Shown here piece by piece: positions 18,251 through 27,954 of a stretch of 64,000 nt of DNA. Every line of letters starts with the position of its first letter. Within the stretch, counting starts at the first letter, position 1. A program made the translations under genes and the position numbers. The notes beneath the pieces were generated by a model that was not told where the DNA came from, made no database searches, and saw nothing but the letters and a program-made list of their open reading frames with translations. The stretch comes from Caldalkalibacillus uzonensis (lineage in GTDB: Bacteria; Bacillota; Bacilli; Caldalkalibacillales; Caldalkalibacillaceae): positions 186,001-250,000 of the forward strand of contig NZ_JAUSUQ010000003.1 of assembly GCF_030814135.1 (NCBI RefSeq), given 5' to 3'.

Positions 18251-18312
18251 ACGTTTCTTGCTGTGATCTTCTACTAACTGTCAATCTATCATATTGACTT
18301 ATGTTTTGTCTA

Positions 18313-19473
18313 TCATGAACAAACCGGCTTTAGGCGTGCGGTGAAATGGCGCAGAATGGGGGCTTCATACACCAACTGTAAACCCTTATGCTCCCCGCTT
18401 CCTTCCATCACAGCTGACAATCCCTCAGCCACCACACGCATGTGATTGTCCGTATACGTACGTCTGGGAATGGTCAGACGCAAAAACTCCACCGGTGAAC
18501 ATCCATCTTCCCCTGTTTGAGGGTGGCGGCCGTAAAGTAAAGAGCCAATTTCCACTCCCCGGACACCCGCTGCCATATACAACTGGCAAGCCAGGACCTG
18601 GGCCGGAAACTGGTCCTTGGGAATGTGGGGATACACCTGACCCGCATCAACAAAGATCGCATGGCCTCCCACCGGCTGCTGAATAGGAATCCCTCGCTTG
18701 ATTAAATCCTCCCCTAAGCGCCTCACCTGTCCGATCCGCTGTTCAAGATAGTCCGGTTCGATCACCTCGGTCAGGCCCACGGCCAAGGCTTCCATATCCC
18801 GCCCGGCCAAACCGCCATAGGTGGGAAACCCCTCATAAGCGACTAGCCTGGCTTGGCACTCTAAAGCCCACTCCTCGTTCTCCTTAATGCCCAGTAAACC
18901 ACCAATATTGACCAACCCGTCCTTTTTGGCACTCATGGTAAACCCATCACAATAGCGGAACATTTCCCTCACGATTTCTGCGATGGTTTTGTGGGTATAC
19001 CCTTCTTCACGCTGGCGGATAAAATAGGCGTTTTCAGCAAAGCGGGCCGCATCCAAAATAAGCGGAACATTATACTTCCGTGCCAGCTGATAAGCCTCCT
19101 TCAGGTTGGTCATGGAAACAGGCTGCCCACCTGCCCCATTGCATGTGACGGTCATAATGATCATGGCCACACGGTCACCTTCTTTTTCCAAATAGGCGGA
19201 TAACTGAGTGAGATCAATGTTACCCTTAAACGGATGAGGGTTCGCGCTCTGGTAGGCCTCCTTAATCACCAAGTCGATGCCTTCCCCACCAGCCAATTGA
19301 ATGTGAGCACGGGTGGTATCAAAGTGCATATTGCCCAACACCAGCGGCTTAGCCTCGTTGATTAACAAGGGAAACAACACTTGTTCCGCTCCCCGGCCCT
19401 GGTGGACAGGCAAAATATAACGGTGTCCAAACAGCTGTTGGCTCACTTCCTTTAAGTGCTGGTACTGCTCTGC
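18313..19473 (-). pseudogene. 5'-truncated tryptophanase/tyrosine phenol-lyase family gene
   Basis: About 385 residues match the beta-eliminating lyase family: PVHQGRGAEQVLFPLL, TVTCNGAGGQPVSMTNLKE, DAARFAENAYFIRQREEG and the PLP-lysine region MSAKKDGLVNIGGLLG. Intact tryptophanases have about 460-475 residues; here roughly the first 80-85 are missing. Homology can be followed upstream to 19473 (AEQYQHLKEVSQQLFG) where a stop codon interrupts it, and no N-terminal coding sequence is recognisable beyond. A GTG at 19446 could start a shortened product but would lack part of the fold. I read it as a remnant. The broken end faces the catabolic cluster. Confidence 0.82.
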
Positions 19474-19724
19474 TCAGCTCAACAAGGGGATTTCTCAGCT
19501 CATCACAGAAACCCGCGCATGCACTCTTTGTAGCATCAACGCCGGGCACGATCTTATTTTCATTTTATATTTTTTAAATTGAACAATAAAACACTTTTTA
19601 AAACTATACATCCACTTTTCTCAGTAAATCATCAGAATCAGCTGCCTCAGATTTCAAGTAGCCCAAATGCTGCAAGCTGTTCAGCAAACCTTCACGAATC
19701 TCCCCCTCAATAGGGACAATGTCC

Positions 19725-21062
19725 TCAGGCCTGGGACAGTTGTTTCAGGTTCAACCCCTTCATCCGTTCTACATATTTACTTATTTGGATTAATTCCGTA
19801 TCGTTTCCTGGTGCTGCGGCAAGCATGACGGCCAACGGAAGTCCATTAGAGTCCAATGCAACCGGAATCACTGAAAGAGGACCTCCTAACACTGTCCAGG
19901 GTGTCGTAAAATTGGGAGGACCTGTTGTATCAAGCCTCTTCGGTGCAGATGCAGGAACAGGAGGAGATATCAGCACATCATAAGGTTGAAAGGCTTTCCA
20001 GGTGTCTGCTTTCATCTCCTCTATTAACCTGCGTGCCTTTTCATAGCTTTCTTTTGTTATGGCCATACCGCTTTCAACCAATTCCACAAAATGATGACCG
20101 ATGTTGGCTTTGTTGGTTTGAACTGTCGCACCGTGATATTCCGCCGCTTCATAAGCAACTACTTGCCTGTGTAATGTAATAAAATCATCAAACGGATGAG
20201 GTGGCGTAACCCGTTCTACAGCATGTCCCGCCTCTTCAAATAGTTTGGAAATTTGTTTTACCACTTTAATTGCATGTGGTGAGCCCTCTCGTTGATAAAG
20301 AGGGTCTTCTACAATCCCTACCTTTAATATTTTCACAGAATGATGAGACAGATTCATTTTTTCTTGATGACCGTGTTGATGAAAGACTTCATAGGCTAAG
20401 CTCACGTCATCCCAAGTCCGGCCAAAAAAACCAAGTGAATCAAAAGTTGGAGCAAGAGGAAAAACCCCATCTGTTGGGAGGTTTCTCCAGGAAGGTTTAA
20501 GTGCGCTTATTCCGCAATAAGCTGCCGGTCTGCAAACCGATGCAGCAGTCTGGCTGCCGATAGCGAGCGGGACCATTCCGGCAGAAACAGCAGCCGCTGA
20601 TCCGCTGCTGGAACCGCCAGGCGTATGGTTATGATTGAACGGATTTCTAGTGGGGGCCGGGTCGAACCATGTAAATTCAGTCGTATGGGTCTTACCCAGT
20701 ATAATTGCACCGAGTGCCTTGAGCTTAGCCACGATCTTTGCATCTTTTTGAGCCGGTTTGGCATGTTGAAAAACCTTGCTCCCTACTTGAGTTGGTAAAC
20801 CAGCCACGTCTATATTATCCTTTACTCCAATCGGAATGCCATGCAGCGGACTTCTAATCCTTCCTAGTCTCACCTCTTCAGCAAGGAGCTCGGCAGTCTC
20901 CAAGGCCCTTTTTCTGTCAACTAGTTTCCAAGCCTTAATGTCAGCCTCCAGCTGGTCAATGTGTTCCAGATGTGCTTTGACAATCTCTACAGGAGAAAGT
21001 ACACCTTTGGAAATCCGTTCTGCCATTTGGAGAATACTAAGTTGTGTAATTTTATCCATCAT
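19725..21062 (-). CDS. Amidase (amidase signature family)
   Basis: A 445-residue amidase-signature enzyme. The Ser-cisSer-Lys triad is visible: lysine in GIPIGVKDNIDVAGLPT, the glycine/serine block GGSSSGSAAAVSAGMVPLAIG and the nucleophile region GSQTAASVCRPAAYCG. It hydrolyses a carboxamide to acid and ammonia; a GatA role is unlikely because no gatB/C are nearby. Start at ATG 21062 after GAGGAGG; upstream residues to 21107 are not convincing. It follows the TRAP transporter genes at the end of the catabolic cluster, so its substrate may be a pathway intermediate or the imported compound. Confidence 0.9.
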   Translation of the reverse strand: MMDKITQLSILQMAERISKGVLSPVEIVKAHLEHIDQLEADIKAWKLVDRKRALETAELLAEEVRLGRIRSPLHGIPIGVKDNIDVAGLPTQVGSKVFQHAKPAQKDAKIVAKLKALGAIILGKTHTTEFTWFDPAPTRNPFNHNHTPGGSSSGSAAAVSAGMVPLAIGSQTAASVCRPAAYCGISALKPSWRNLPTDGVFPLAPTFDSLGFFGRTWDDVSLAYEVFHQHGHQEKMNLSHHSVKILKVGIVEDPLYQREGSPHAIKVVKQISKLFEEAGHAVERVTPPHPFDDFITLHRQVVAYEAAEYHGATVQTNKANIGHHFVELVESGMAITKESYEKARRLIEEMKADTWKAFQPYDVLISPPVPASAPKRLDTTGPPNFTTPWTVLGGPLSVIPVALDSNGLPLAVMLAAAPGNDTELIQISKYVERMKGLNLKQLSQA

Positions 21063-21248
21063 GTAAGCCTCCTCGACACCATTTTTTATTGATATGATCA
21101 CAATCAATTTTTAAACACGGGTTCATTTACTTTTTCATATATACATGATACGGTCCCTTATGTTGATGTTTATCTTACTGATGAACTGGTAAGATGCTTC
21201 TTAAAATTCACAAATAAACGCTTGCTCATGGTTATTGGAGTAATCCGG

Positions 21249-22388
21249 TTACTCGATTTCGTATGGTACGGGAAACTCATGCCCAGCATCAATTTGAAAT
21301 TGAATAAAAGCCCGCATTAGTTCCGTTCCTGGTAAACCGGCTTGGTTCATTTCCTCAGCGTAGTCTTGCGGCATTCCGACCAATCTCTCAGCCCACCGCT
21401 TCTCTTCTTCCAGTGGAAGATTAGAAATCTGAACCCCCTGCTTTTCCATTTCTTCGAAATTAGACTGTTCCACTTCTTTTGCATATTTAGCGCTTCGATA
21501 CGTAAATTCACTACCTACTTCTTCAAAAACTTTCTGAACTTCGGGAGGCAAGCTATTCCAAGTATCATTATTGACAACCAGCCCGCCCAGATTCATAGAA
21601 CCAAAATTAACATTTGTCAAATATTTAGCTTGCTCGTATAACCTAAATCCCATCACTGAGCTGGTAAAGATTACCCACCCCTCATAAACACCTGACTGCA
21701 GACTTTGATAAGCCTCGGTCAATGCGCTTTGTACGGGGATGGCCCCAGAGGCTTGTAACCATCTTTGGTTTGCAGAGGCGCCAGCAACCTTTCGTCCTTC
21801 CATATCTTCCATTTTCTCTACTGGAAAAGTCGTAATCAAAGAGTAATTCTCCGAGATCGCAAATCCCAATAATTTTGCGTTAACAGCGTCGTATTCTCCT
21901 GCAAATTCTTCAAATTCATCTTTCATTCTCATAGCCACTTCAGCAATAATTTCTGGATCACTGCTGGAAAAAGGAGTATTGAAACCCATGCTCGAAATCA
22001 TCAAATGTCTTGGTTGAAAAGCAGCAGTCATGAATCCTACATCCAAAATTCCTGCTTCAATCGTTTCCAATTCTCCACTCATGTTAGTAATAGTACCCCA
22101 ATTTTCAACCCAATTGATTTCATATGGCGTTGATTCTAAAGCCCGATCAACCTCTGGCATAAAATAATTTTTAATAGGATGCAGCCACACCGAACTTTCC
22201 AATGGAGCTCCAGCACCAATCCGCAAAGTAATCACGGTTTTTTCGGAATCACCTGCGACCTGAGAACCCTCACCACCATTCGCACTTTCACCACCCGTCT
22301 CCGTAGATTGCCCGCATGCAACCAGAAGCATTACCACGACCATGCTGACAAACAGAATGAGAAGACGTTCACGACTACTTGATCTCAT
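21249..22388 (-). CDS. TRAP transporter substrate-binding lipoprotein (DctP family)
   Basis: A 379-residue exported binding protein. The N-terminus is basic (MRSSSRERLL), then a hydrophobic stretch and a lipobox ending VVMLLVAC, then a Gly/Glu/Ser linker. The body has DctP features: GGLVVNNDTWNSLPPEVQKV near the C-terminus and the central GRKVAGASANQRWLQASGAI region that in this family carries an arginine contacting a carboxylate. Start at ATG 22388 after AAGGAGG. It captures the substrate, probably an organic acid, for the two membrane subunits encoded just upstream in the transcript. Confidence 0.92.
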   Translation of the reverse strand: MRSSSRERLLILFVSMVVVMLLVACGQSTETGGESANGGEGSQVAGDSEKTVITLRIGAGAPLESSVWLHPIKNYFMPEVDRALESTPYEINWVENWGTITNMSGELETIEAGILDVGFMTAAFQPRHLMISSMGFNTPFSSSDPEIIAEVAMRMKDEFEEFAGEYDAVNAKLLGFAISENYSLITTFPVEKMEDMEGRKVAGASANQRWLQASGAIPVQSALTEAYQSLQSGVYEGWVIFTSSVMGFRLYEQAKYLTNVNFGSMNLGGLVVNNDTWNSLPPEVQKVFEEVGSEFTYRSAKYAKEVEQSNFEEMEKQGVQISNLPLEEEKRWAERLVGMPQDYAEEMNQAGLPGTELMRAFIQFQIDAGHEFPVPYEIE

Positions 22389-22499
22389 TGGAAAAAACCT
22401 CCTTAGAGTAATCATGATTATACAAACCACCGTTGATCTTGAACATCAACGTGGTCTGTTTCCCCTAGGATAATCTTGGAGTGGTCTTACATGATCTGC

Positions 22500-23825
22500 T
22501 CAGACCTCCATAAAGCTCGGCAGCCAAGTAGCAATCTGGGGAAATAACAATATGAGCCCTATCACGAAGATCATCATTAAAATAAATGGAAAAGCACCTA
22601 TAAATATTTCTTCGATACTTGCCTTATCACCTAAAGCAGATTTCATAGAATAAACGACGAGCCCAAAAGGAGGCGTTAGCAATCCGATTTCTGCAGCGAT
22701 TACCACGAGCACTCCAAAAAGAATGGGATCAAACCCAATCGAATGAACAAACGGTAACATCATTGGCATCGTTATCAATAAAATTGACACAGAATCAAGG
22801 ATCGTTCCGAGTAATATGATAATGAGTAAAAAGATGATAATCAGTATTACAGGTGACACAGAAAGTTTCTCAATAAATGTGTTCAGTTCTGCGAGGACAC
22901 CGGTGACCCCCAGCATACGGGAGTACATCATTGCTGTTATGAGGAGTAAAAGAACACTTGCTGACGTGTAGCCCGTTTCAATGAGTATCTCTTTCAGCTT
23001 TTTGATTGTTAATTTGCGTTTAGATAGAACAAGAAGAAAGGCTCCAAACGCCCCAACAGCACCAGCCTCTGTAGGTGTAAACCAACCTCCATATAGCCCA
23101 CCGAGCATGACAACCACTAACACACCCGCTCCTAAAGGCTTGAGAAAAATTTTAATATTTTCCTTGGACCATCCCTGCTGGCCTTCAGTTGCCTTCTTTC
23201 CCCCCACTAATTCCGGTTTAAGCGTGGCCATAACATAGATTCCCACGCAATATGTGACAGCAAGAACAATTCCAGGTATCATACCTGCAATAAAGAGTTT
23301 ACCCACAGACTCTTGGGCGATCATGCCGTAAACAATGAACATGAGACTTGGAGGAATCAGCATGCCCAATACCGAGCTTCCGGCAACAGAACCTAGGGCC
23401 ATTTTTTTGTCATAATGCAAGCGTGTCATGGGATCAATGGCGACTTTACTAAAAACAGATGCCGAGGCCACACTAACCCCTGTGATTGTGGCAAACACAG
23501 CGCTGGCCCCAACGGTCGCCATCGCCAGTCCTCCACGTATTTTTCTGAGGAGGGCATGAAAGGCATTATAGATCTCGGTACTGGTCCCTGACATAGTGGT
23601 AAACACGCCCATCAAGACAAAAAGGGGGATTACAGCAAATGTATAATCATTTACAGCGGAATAAGCTGTATTACTTAAAATGGTCATACTTGTTTTGAAA
23701 TCTCCAATGGTTAACCATACCCCCAAAAAACTCATTAATCCCAAGGCAACAGCAACATGCATCCCCAAAAATATGAGAATGACTAGAAGAATAAACGTTA
23801 ACAGGCCTATTACGATGGATCCCAC
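22500..23825 (-). CDS. TRAP transporter large permease (DctM family)
   Basis: A 441-residue, 12-13 segment protein with DctM signatures: VIPLFVLMGVFTTMSG, GMLIPPSLMFIVYGMIAQES and TPTEAGAVGAFGAFLLVL. It is the sodium-coupled transport subunit of a tripartite ATP-independent transporter. It starts 3 bases after the small permease ends and is followed by the binding protein, the order Q-M-P. Confidence 0.94.
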   Translation of the reverse strand: MGSIVIGLLTFILLVILIFLGMHVAVALGLMSFLGVWLTIGDFKTSMTILSNTAYSAVNDYTFAVIPLFVLMGVFTTMSGTSTEIYNAFHALLRKIRGGLAMATVGASAVFATITGVSVASASVFSKVAIDPMTRLHYDKKMALGSVAGSSVLGMLIPPSLMFIVYGMIAQESVGKLFIAGMIPGIVLAVTYCVGIYVMATLKPELVGGKKATEGQQGWSKENIKIFLKPLGAGVLVVVMLGGLYGGWFTPTEAGAVGAFGAFLLVLSKRKLTIKKLKEILIETGYTSASVLLLLITAMMYSRMLGVTGVLAELNTFIEKLSVSPVILIIIFLLIIILLGTILDSVSILLITMPMMLPFVHSIGFDPILFGVLVVIAAEIGLLTPPFGLVVYSMKSALGDKASIEEIFIGAFPFILMMIFVIGLILLFPQIATWLPSFMEV

Positions 23826-23828
23826 GGT

Positions 23829-24350
23829 CTATGCCCCCTTGTCAGTCTTTGCCCGAGGTCTTCTTAGTGAATCGTACATACTCAACGCAAACTGCAACGT
23901 CATCAGCAAACTCCCCAGCAAAATTAGCGCGTATGTGGGAAACGTAGGAATGCGCACGTAATTTCCTTCAAAATTCCATGTTACGAATGCTCGATAAGCC
24001 GGTTCCAGTGTAGCGAAAAAAATCATTATAAAAACAATCATACCGGCCAAACTAGCCATCGTATCCAACACCTTTTTCCAATATTGCGGTACACGATCAT
24101 AAATAACCGTCGTGCGGATATGCCGTCCTTTCCTTAAAACGTGAGCGATTTGTAAAAACGTAAGACCTACGATTGAATTTTTTACGATTTCCGGAATCCC
24201 AGGAATGGGAGTATTAAATAATCCCCTCCCAACGACATCAGCAAAAATAATCACCATCAAAAAAACAATCCAAACCGCTCCGATAAAACACAAGTTTGCA
24301 ATCATTGAATCAAATATTTTTCTAAGCTTGTGACTTTGTTTATTTTCCAT
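23829..24350 (-). CDS. TRAP transporter small permease (DctQ family)
   Basis: A 173-residue protein with four hydrophobic segments and the DctQ features FADVVGRGLFNTPIPGIPEI and a following RKGRHIRTTVIYDR loop. It pairs with DctM. AGGAGG lies ahead of ATG 24350. It is separated from the amidohydrolase gene by about 250 bases containing a strong hairpin, so the transporter genes may have partly independent expression. Confidence 0.9.
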   Translation of the reverse strand: MENKQSHKLRKIFDSMIANLCFIGAVWIVFLMVIIFADVVGRGLFNTPIPGIPEIVKNSIVGLTFLQIAHVLRKGRHIRTTVIYDRVPQYWKKVLDTMASLAGMIVFIMIFFATLEPAYRAFVTWNFEGNYVRIPTFPTYALILLGSLLMTLQFALSMYDSLRRPRAKTDKGA

Positions 24351-24490
24351 AAAAGCACCTCCTCGGAAATGAGGCCACCTATTTAATCAGAAGACAACTT
24401 CAACATAAGACAAAAATAAACTCACTGATCATTTCGCAGGTGAAGGGCTGATATCCAATGTTAATGTTGATCCCTGCTAAGATATAGGAG

Positions 24491-24548
24491 ACACCTCTTC
24501 GGTATGGTAGTGTTTTGGACAAGTTCACTACACCAAACGAAGAGGTGT
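24491..24548. repeat. 58-base palindromic hairpin between amidohydrolase and TRAP genes
   Basis: ACACCTCTTCG (24491-24501) is the exact complement of CGAAGAGGTGT (24538-24548), and inside GGTAGTG pairs with CACTAC. On the plus strand it is followed by TTTTATATT; on the minus strand, the coding direction, no T-run follows. It could act as a partial terminator or RNA-processing site, or be the fused ends of a lost insertion element. Confidence 0.6.
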
Positions 24549-24601
24549 TTTATATTAACCCTGGGAAATAATTTTTCTCAAAAAAGGACCTATACCATTT
24601 T

Positions 24602-25966
24602 TTAGAGCAGCCAGAGGCCGTCAGGGTTCCCATACTTAGCAAATATGTGATCCCTTGCTTCCTTTGCCAATCCGAAAATACGATCCATGTTTTCTTTCAG
24701 CATCTTTCCGTCCCGCTTCACTGCCTGACCTGCTACAAAAACAGAATCCACATTACCGGCATGCGCACATTGCACTACAGCACCAATTGGATCATTCACT
24801 GGGTAGAGGTTCAAATCAGTGGTTCGAATCATAATGATATCCGCCTCTTTGCCAGGTGACAGAGTACCTATCTTGTGATCCAGTTTTAACACCCTTGCTC
24901 CTTCTGTTATGGCAAATTCAAGTACTTCTCTGGCTGTGAGATTCAACTTCTCAGGCATTTTTCCTTCAGCCAGCACCTTATCATTTATTCGTGCTCGCTC
25001 AGCTTGTAATGCGAATTTCATCTGCGCAAACATATCACCACCTGTGGAAGTGACCACATCAACCCCCAGTGCAGGCCTGCCGCCATTCTCCAGTATCAAT
25101 CCAGTTGGTGGATAGCCATGTCCCATCATCATCTCAACTTCCGGTGTTACCGAGATGGAAGCTCCAGCATCAGCGACCATTTTAAATTCTTCTGGACTGA
25201 TTGAATTGGCATGAACAAAGTTCAAATCCGGCCCTAATAGATCTGCCTGCTGGAGCTTTTCAATGGAGCGGTCAACAGATCCCCAGCTTCCAAAACCCAA
25301 ATGCATACTGCAAAGCACATCCAGTTCTCGTGCTAATTGAATATCATCAACTGCCGTATCCCATGAACTGAATTCTGGCCCTCTAATGGCCAGCGCCATT
25401 GTTAGCAATTGATCATCTGAAGAAAAATAGCTGTTCTTCACCCGCCGACTGTCCTCGGAATGCCTGATTTGACTTTCTCTGGACCAGTAGTCTCCGTCAC
25501 CCGGAATCCCGTATGCAAAAACAGCCCGGATCCCAGATTCTTGCAGTCCTCTGATCAATTCATAGGCATGGTCAGGAGAAATGATCATGGACCAATCCAA
25601 TATGGTAGTCACGCCAGCATCCAAGGCTTCCAGTGCTCCTAAAAGATTGGCGACATAGCCATCCTCCGGTCGCAACTTAGCTCCAATATTCCCAAAATAA
25701 ATGCTGTTCAAATACTTCATTAAAGACCAGTCTGCCCCAACATTGCGAATCACTGATTCCCAGGTGTGACGGTGAGTATCGACAAAACCAGGCATCACAA
25801 TCATATTTGAAGCGTCAATCACTTCGAAATCAGATCCAACTTCAATTCTCGGTCGGACCTCCACGATTTTGCTTCCTTCAACCAAAACATCCGCCTTTTT
25901 AAAATCTCCCAAAGTCTTATCAAGCGTAATAACACATCCGTCTTTAAAAAGCTTCTTTTCAGACAT
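24602..25966 (-). CDS. Amidohydrolase of the TRZ/ATZ/cytosine-deaminase type
   Basis: A 454-residue metal-dependent hydrolase. Metal-binding features are in order: HxH in VDTHRHTWES near residue 67, a later His in CSMHLGFGSWG, the His of NFVHANSISPEE and the Asp of ALGVDVVTST. The C-terminus has the typical composite sandwich phrase IGTLSPGKEADIIMIRT. Members deaminate or dechlorinate N-heterocycles (S-adenosylhomocysteine, guanine, 8-oxoguanine, triazines). Its position between the FAH-family gene and a TRAP importer suggests it opens or deaminates a nitrogen-containing substrate, but the substrate is unknown. Confidence 0.9.
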   Translation of the reverse strand: MSEKKLFKDGCVITLDKTLGDFKKADVLVEGSKIVEVRPRIEVGSDFEVIDASNMIVMPGFVDTHRHTWESVIRNVGADWSLMKYLNSIYFGNIGAKLRPEDGYVANLLGALEALDAGVTTILDWSMIISPDHAYELIRGLQESGIRAVFAYGIPGDGDYWSRESQIRHSEDSRRVKNSYFSSDDQLLTMALAIRGPEFSSWDTAVDDIQLARELDVLCSMHLGFGSWGSVDRSIEKLQQADLLGPDLNFVHANSISPEEFKMVADAGASISVTPEVEMMMGHGYPPTGLILENGGRPALGVDVVTSTGGDMFAQMKFALQAERARINDKVLAEGKMPEKLNLTAREVLEFAITEGARVLKLDHKIGTLSPGKEADIIMIRTTDLNLYPVNDPIGAVVQCAHAGNVDSVFVAGQAVKRDGKMLKENMDRIFGLAKEARDHIFAKYGNPDGLWLL

Positions 25967-26064
25967 CGTCCCACTCTCCTTTCCTGAACTTTTTTAGGGC
26001 CTGACAAATAATCCCTTAATCGTCAATCTCGCTTTCAACTATCTTCACAAAAGGATCTCCATTT

Positions 26065-27030
26065 TCATGATTTTCTGACAATTCGGTTTTCTTGAGTCCC
26101 TAAATTGATTTTTCCATCAGTGCTTTTGGCTGTACATTTGATCACATCTCCAACTTTCAGATAGTCAGGATTATTTTTTTGGCTTTTGATAATCAGCTCC
26201 ATTTTTTCATCATAGGGAGCAAAAGGATTCCATAGCGTCTCCAGCTCCTCAGATGTAAGTTTCAAGGCTACTCCTCCAGGAGTACCGGTAAGTAACAAAT
26301 CCCCAGGATACAGATTCATAATTTGTGATAGATGTGTCAAGGTTTCTTCAGGTTTGTATAGCATGAATGCCGTATTAGACGTTTGCCTTACCTGCCCATT
26401 TACTGACAGAGTAAGTTCAAGATTGTGAATGTAGTGGGCTTCATCTTGATCAAACAGATACAGAAATGGACCGACTGGACAAAACGTGCGGAAGCTCTTC
26501 CCTTTAAACCATTGTCCCTCCGCTAACTGGATGTCACGGGCAGAAATATCATTACCCAATACAACCCCCACCACATACTGGTGCAAATTCTCTATGGTCA
26601 CTTTAATCGGTTCAGTGATTTCCTTGCCGATAACTAGACCAACCTCAATCTCATAATCTAAAAGCTGAACATGATCCGGGAGGTAGATATCGTGATAAGC
26701 ACCAACCATGGAGCTAGAAGCTTTGGTAAAAATTAAATTGAAAGGAGGGCGTTGGCCTGTCAAGCCCGCTTCTTCCCTGTGTGCCCCATAATTGGCGCCT
26801 TGACAAACTATCTGGGCTGGTTCAGTCACCGGACTGAGGATCTCTACTTCAGCAAAAGATCTCCTCATTGGATCTTTAGTAGATAAAATGTTTTTGGCTT
26901 CATCCACTCCCGTTCTCAAAAAAGACGCCAATGTGTCATAAGTACCTGTAATTTCATAAATGATCTCTTCTTTGACAATGCCCCATTTAATTCGGCCTTG
27001 GTGCTGATAGCGAACAAGATGATATCCCAT
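26065..27030 (-). CDS. Fumarylacetoacetate hydrolase (FAH) family protein
   Basis: A 321-residue protein with FAH-fold features: the metal-binding acidic cluster in LLDYEIEVGLVIGKE, GNDISARDIQLAEGQW and, near the C-terminus, PGDLLLTGTPGGVALK. The N-terminal YHLVRYQHQGRIKWGIVKE is the extension typical of 2-hydroxyhepta-diene-dioate isomerases and acylpyruvases. Such enzymes act after ring cleavage, hydrolysing or decarboxylating the ring-opened product, which agrees with the dioxygenase in the cluster. Start at ATG 27030 after AGGAGG; the frame is open to 27075. Confidence 0.9.
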   Translation of the reverse strand: MGYHLVRYQHQGRIKWGIVKEEIIYEITGTYDTLASFLRTGVDEAKNILSTKDPMRRSFAEVEILSPVTEPAQIVCQGANYGAHREEAGLTGQRPPFNLIFTKASSSMVGAYHDIYLPDHVQLLDYEIEVGLVIGKEITEPIKVTIENLHQYVVGVVLGNDISARDIQLAEGQWFKGKSFRTFCPVGPFLYLFDQDEAHYIHNLELTLSVNGQVRQTSNTAFMLYKPEETLTHLSQIMNLYPGDLLLTGTPGGVALKLTSEELETLWNPFAPYDEKMELIIKSQKNNPDYLKVGDVIKCTAKSTDGKINLGTQENRIVRKS

Positions 27031-27128
27031 ACATTTTCCTCCTAATTTATTTATTTTTACAAACTCATGCCACATTAATTCAGATTAATATCAAGATCTG
27101 AGGACATAGAACTATGCCTGATTACCAT

Positions 27129-27671
27129 TTATGTTTGACCATTGACAAAATCAATGAAGCGGTTAACGACATCATCAAGAAAGGAAATCGTCTGTTGATG
27201 CACGAGTCGTCCATGATCATCGAGCTTCTCATGTACGAAATTGATCAATACTTCATTACCAGGCAACACTTTTGCTGAGAGACCTGGTGAAGCCAAAATT
27301 TGTCTCAAATGAATTTGTGCACGCACTGTACCGAGCATCCCTGGTGTAGAACCAATCAGCAAAACCGGTTTTCCCGTTAATACTTTATCAACACGGGACA
27401 ACCAATCCAGGGCATTTTTCAGTACTCCCGGAACAGAATGGTTATATTCAGGTGTGGCAATCAGTATGGCATCTGCTGCTGCCACACGCTGCTTAAACAC
27501 TTTGACTTGTTGAGGAGGGTCCTCTTCCACATCTTGATCAAAGTGCGGCAGATCTCGGATATGAAGGATTTCAATTTCCATTTTGCGTTCATAGCGCGAC
27601 TGCATAAACTCAACAACCTTTTTATTATAGGATTCTTTACGTAAGCTTCCGATAATGGCGGCAACATCCAT
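27129..27671 (-). CDS. NADPH-dependent FMN reductase family protein
   Basis: A 180-residue flavodoxin-like protein: phosphate-binding loop GSLRKESYNKKV at residues 8-19, then ATPEYNHSVPGVLKNALDWL near residue 72, the family signature. It reduces FMN or an azo/quinone substrate with NAD(P)H. In the cluster it could supply reduced flavin or reduce a quinone intermediate, but no flavin monooxygenase was seen nearby. GGAGGG stands nine bases before the ATG. It is the first gene after a promoter and operator-like palindrome at 27810-27844. Confidence 0.9.
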   Translation of the reverse strand: MDVAAIIGSLRKESYNKKVVEFMQSRYERKMEIEILHIRDLPHFDQDVEEDPPQQVKVFKQRVAAADAILIATPEYNHSVPGVLKNALDWLSRVDKVLTGKPVLLIGSTPGMLGTVRAQIHLRQILASPGLSAKVLPGNEVLINFVHEKLDDHGRLVHQQTISFLDDVVNRFIDFVNGQT

Positions 27672-27809
27672 TGTATTCCCTCCATTTCATTCATTATCTA
27701 TGTTTAAAAAATTTTTTCAATGATGAGATAGTTGAAATGGGTTATACTAGGTAACATAGTATTGATAAGTTTCCTCACCACATCCCATCATTAAAAATTG
27801 TTTATTTTT

Positions 27810-27844
27810 AAATAATAATATTATATTATTATTTATTCTGTCAA
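27810..27844 (-). promoter_or_regulatory. Promoter with AT-rich palindromic operator before the FMN reductase gene
   Basis: A perfect inverted repeat AAATAATAATA-TTA-TATTATTATTT spans 27810-27834. On the minus strand TTGACA (27844-27839) is followed by AATAAATAATA (27837-27827) in the spacer and by AT-rich -10 candidates. The palindrome overlaps the whole promoter, as expected of a repressor site, and the same element recurs at 28730 and 29917. Confidence 0.65.
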
Positions 27845-27868
27845 GAAAATTATTTTTTTGATAAATGT

Positions 27869-27912
27869 AAAAAAAGCCGCCTCTGGTCAAATGAGAACAG
27901 AATAAGCGGCTT
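27869..27912 (-). terminator. Rho-independent terminator after gntR
   Basis: On the minus strand AAGCCGC and GCGGCTT pair around a 25-base loop, followed by TTTTTTT. It separates the regulator gene from the FMN reductase promoter. Confidence 0.85.
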
Positions 27913-27954
27913 ACAACTGTCTGTTAATATTATCCACTAAAATTAAGAGCCTAT

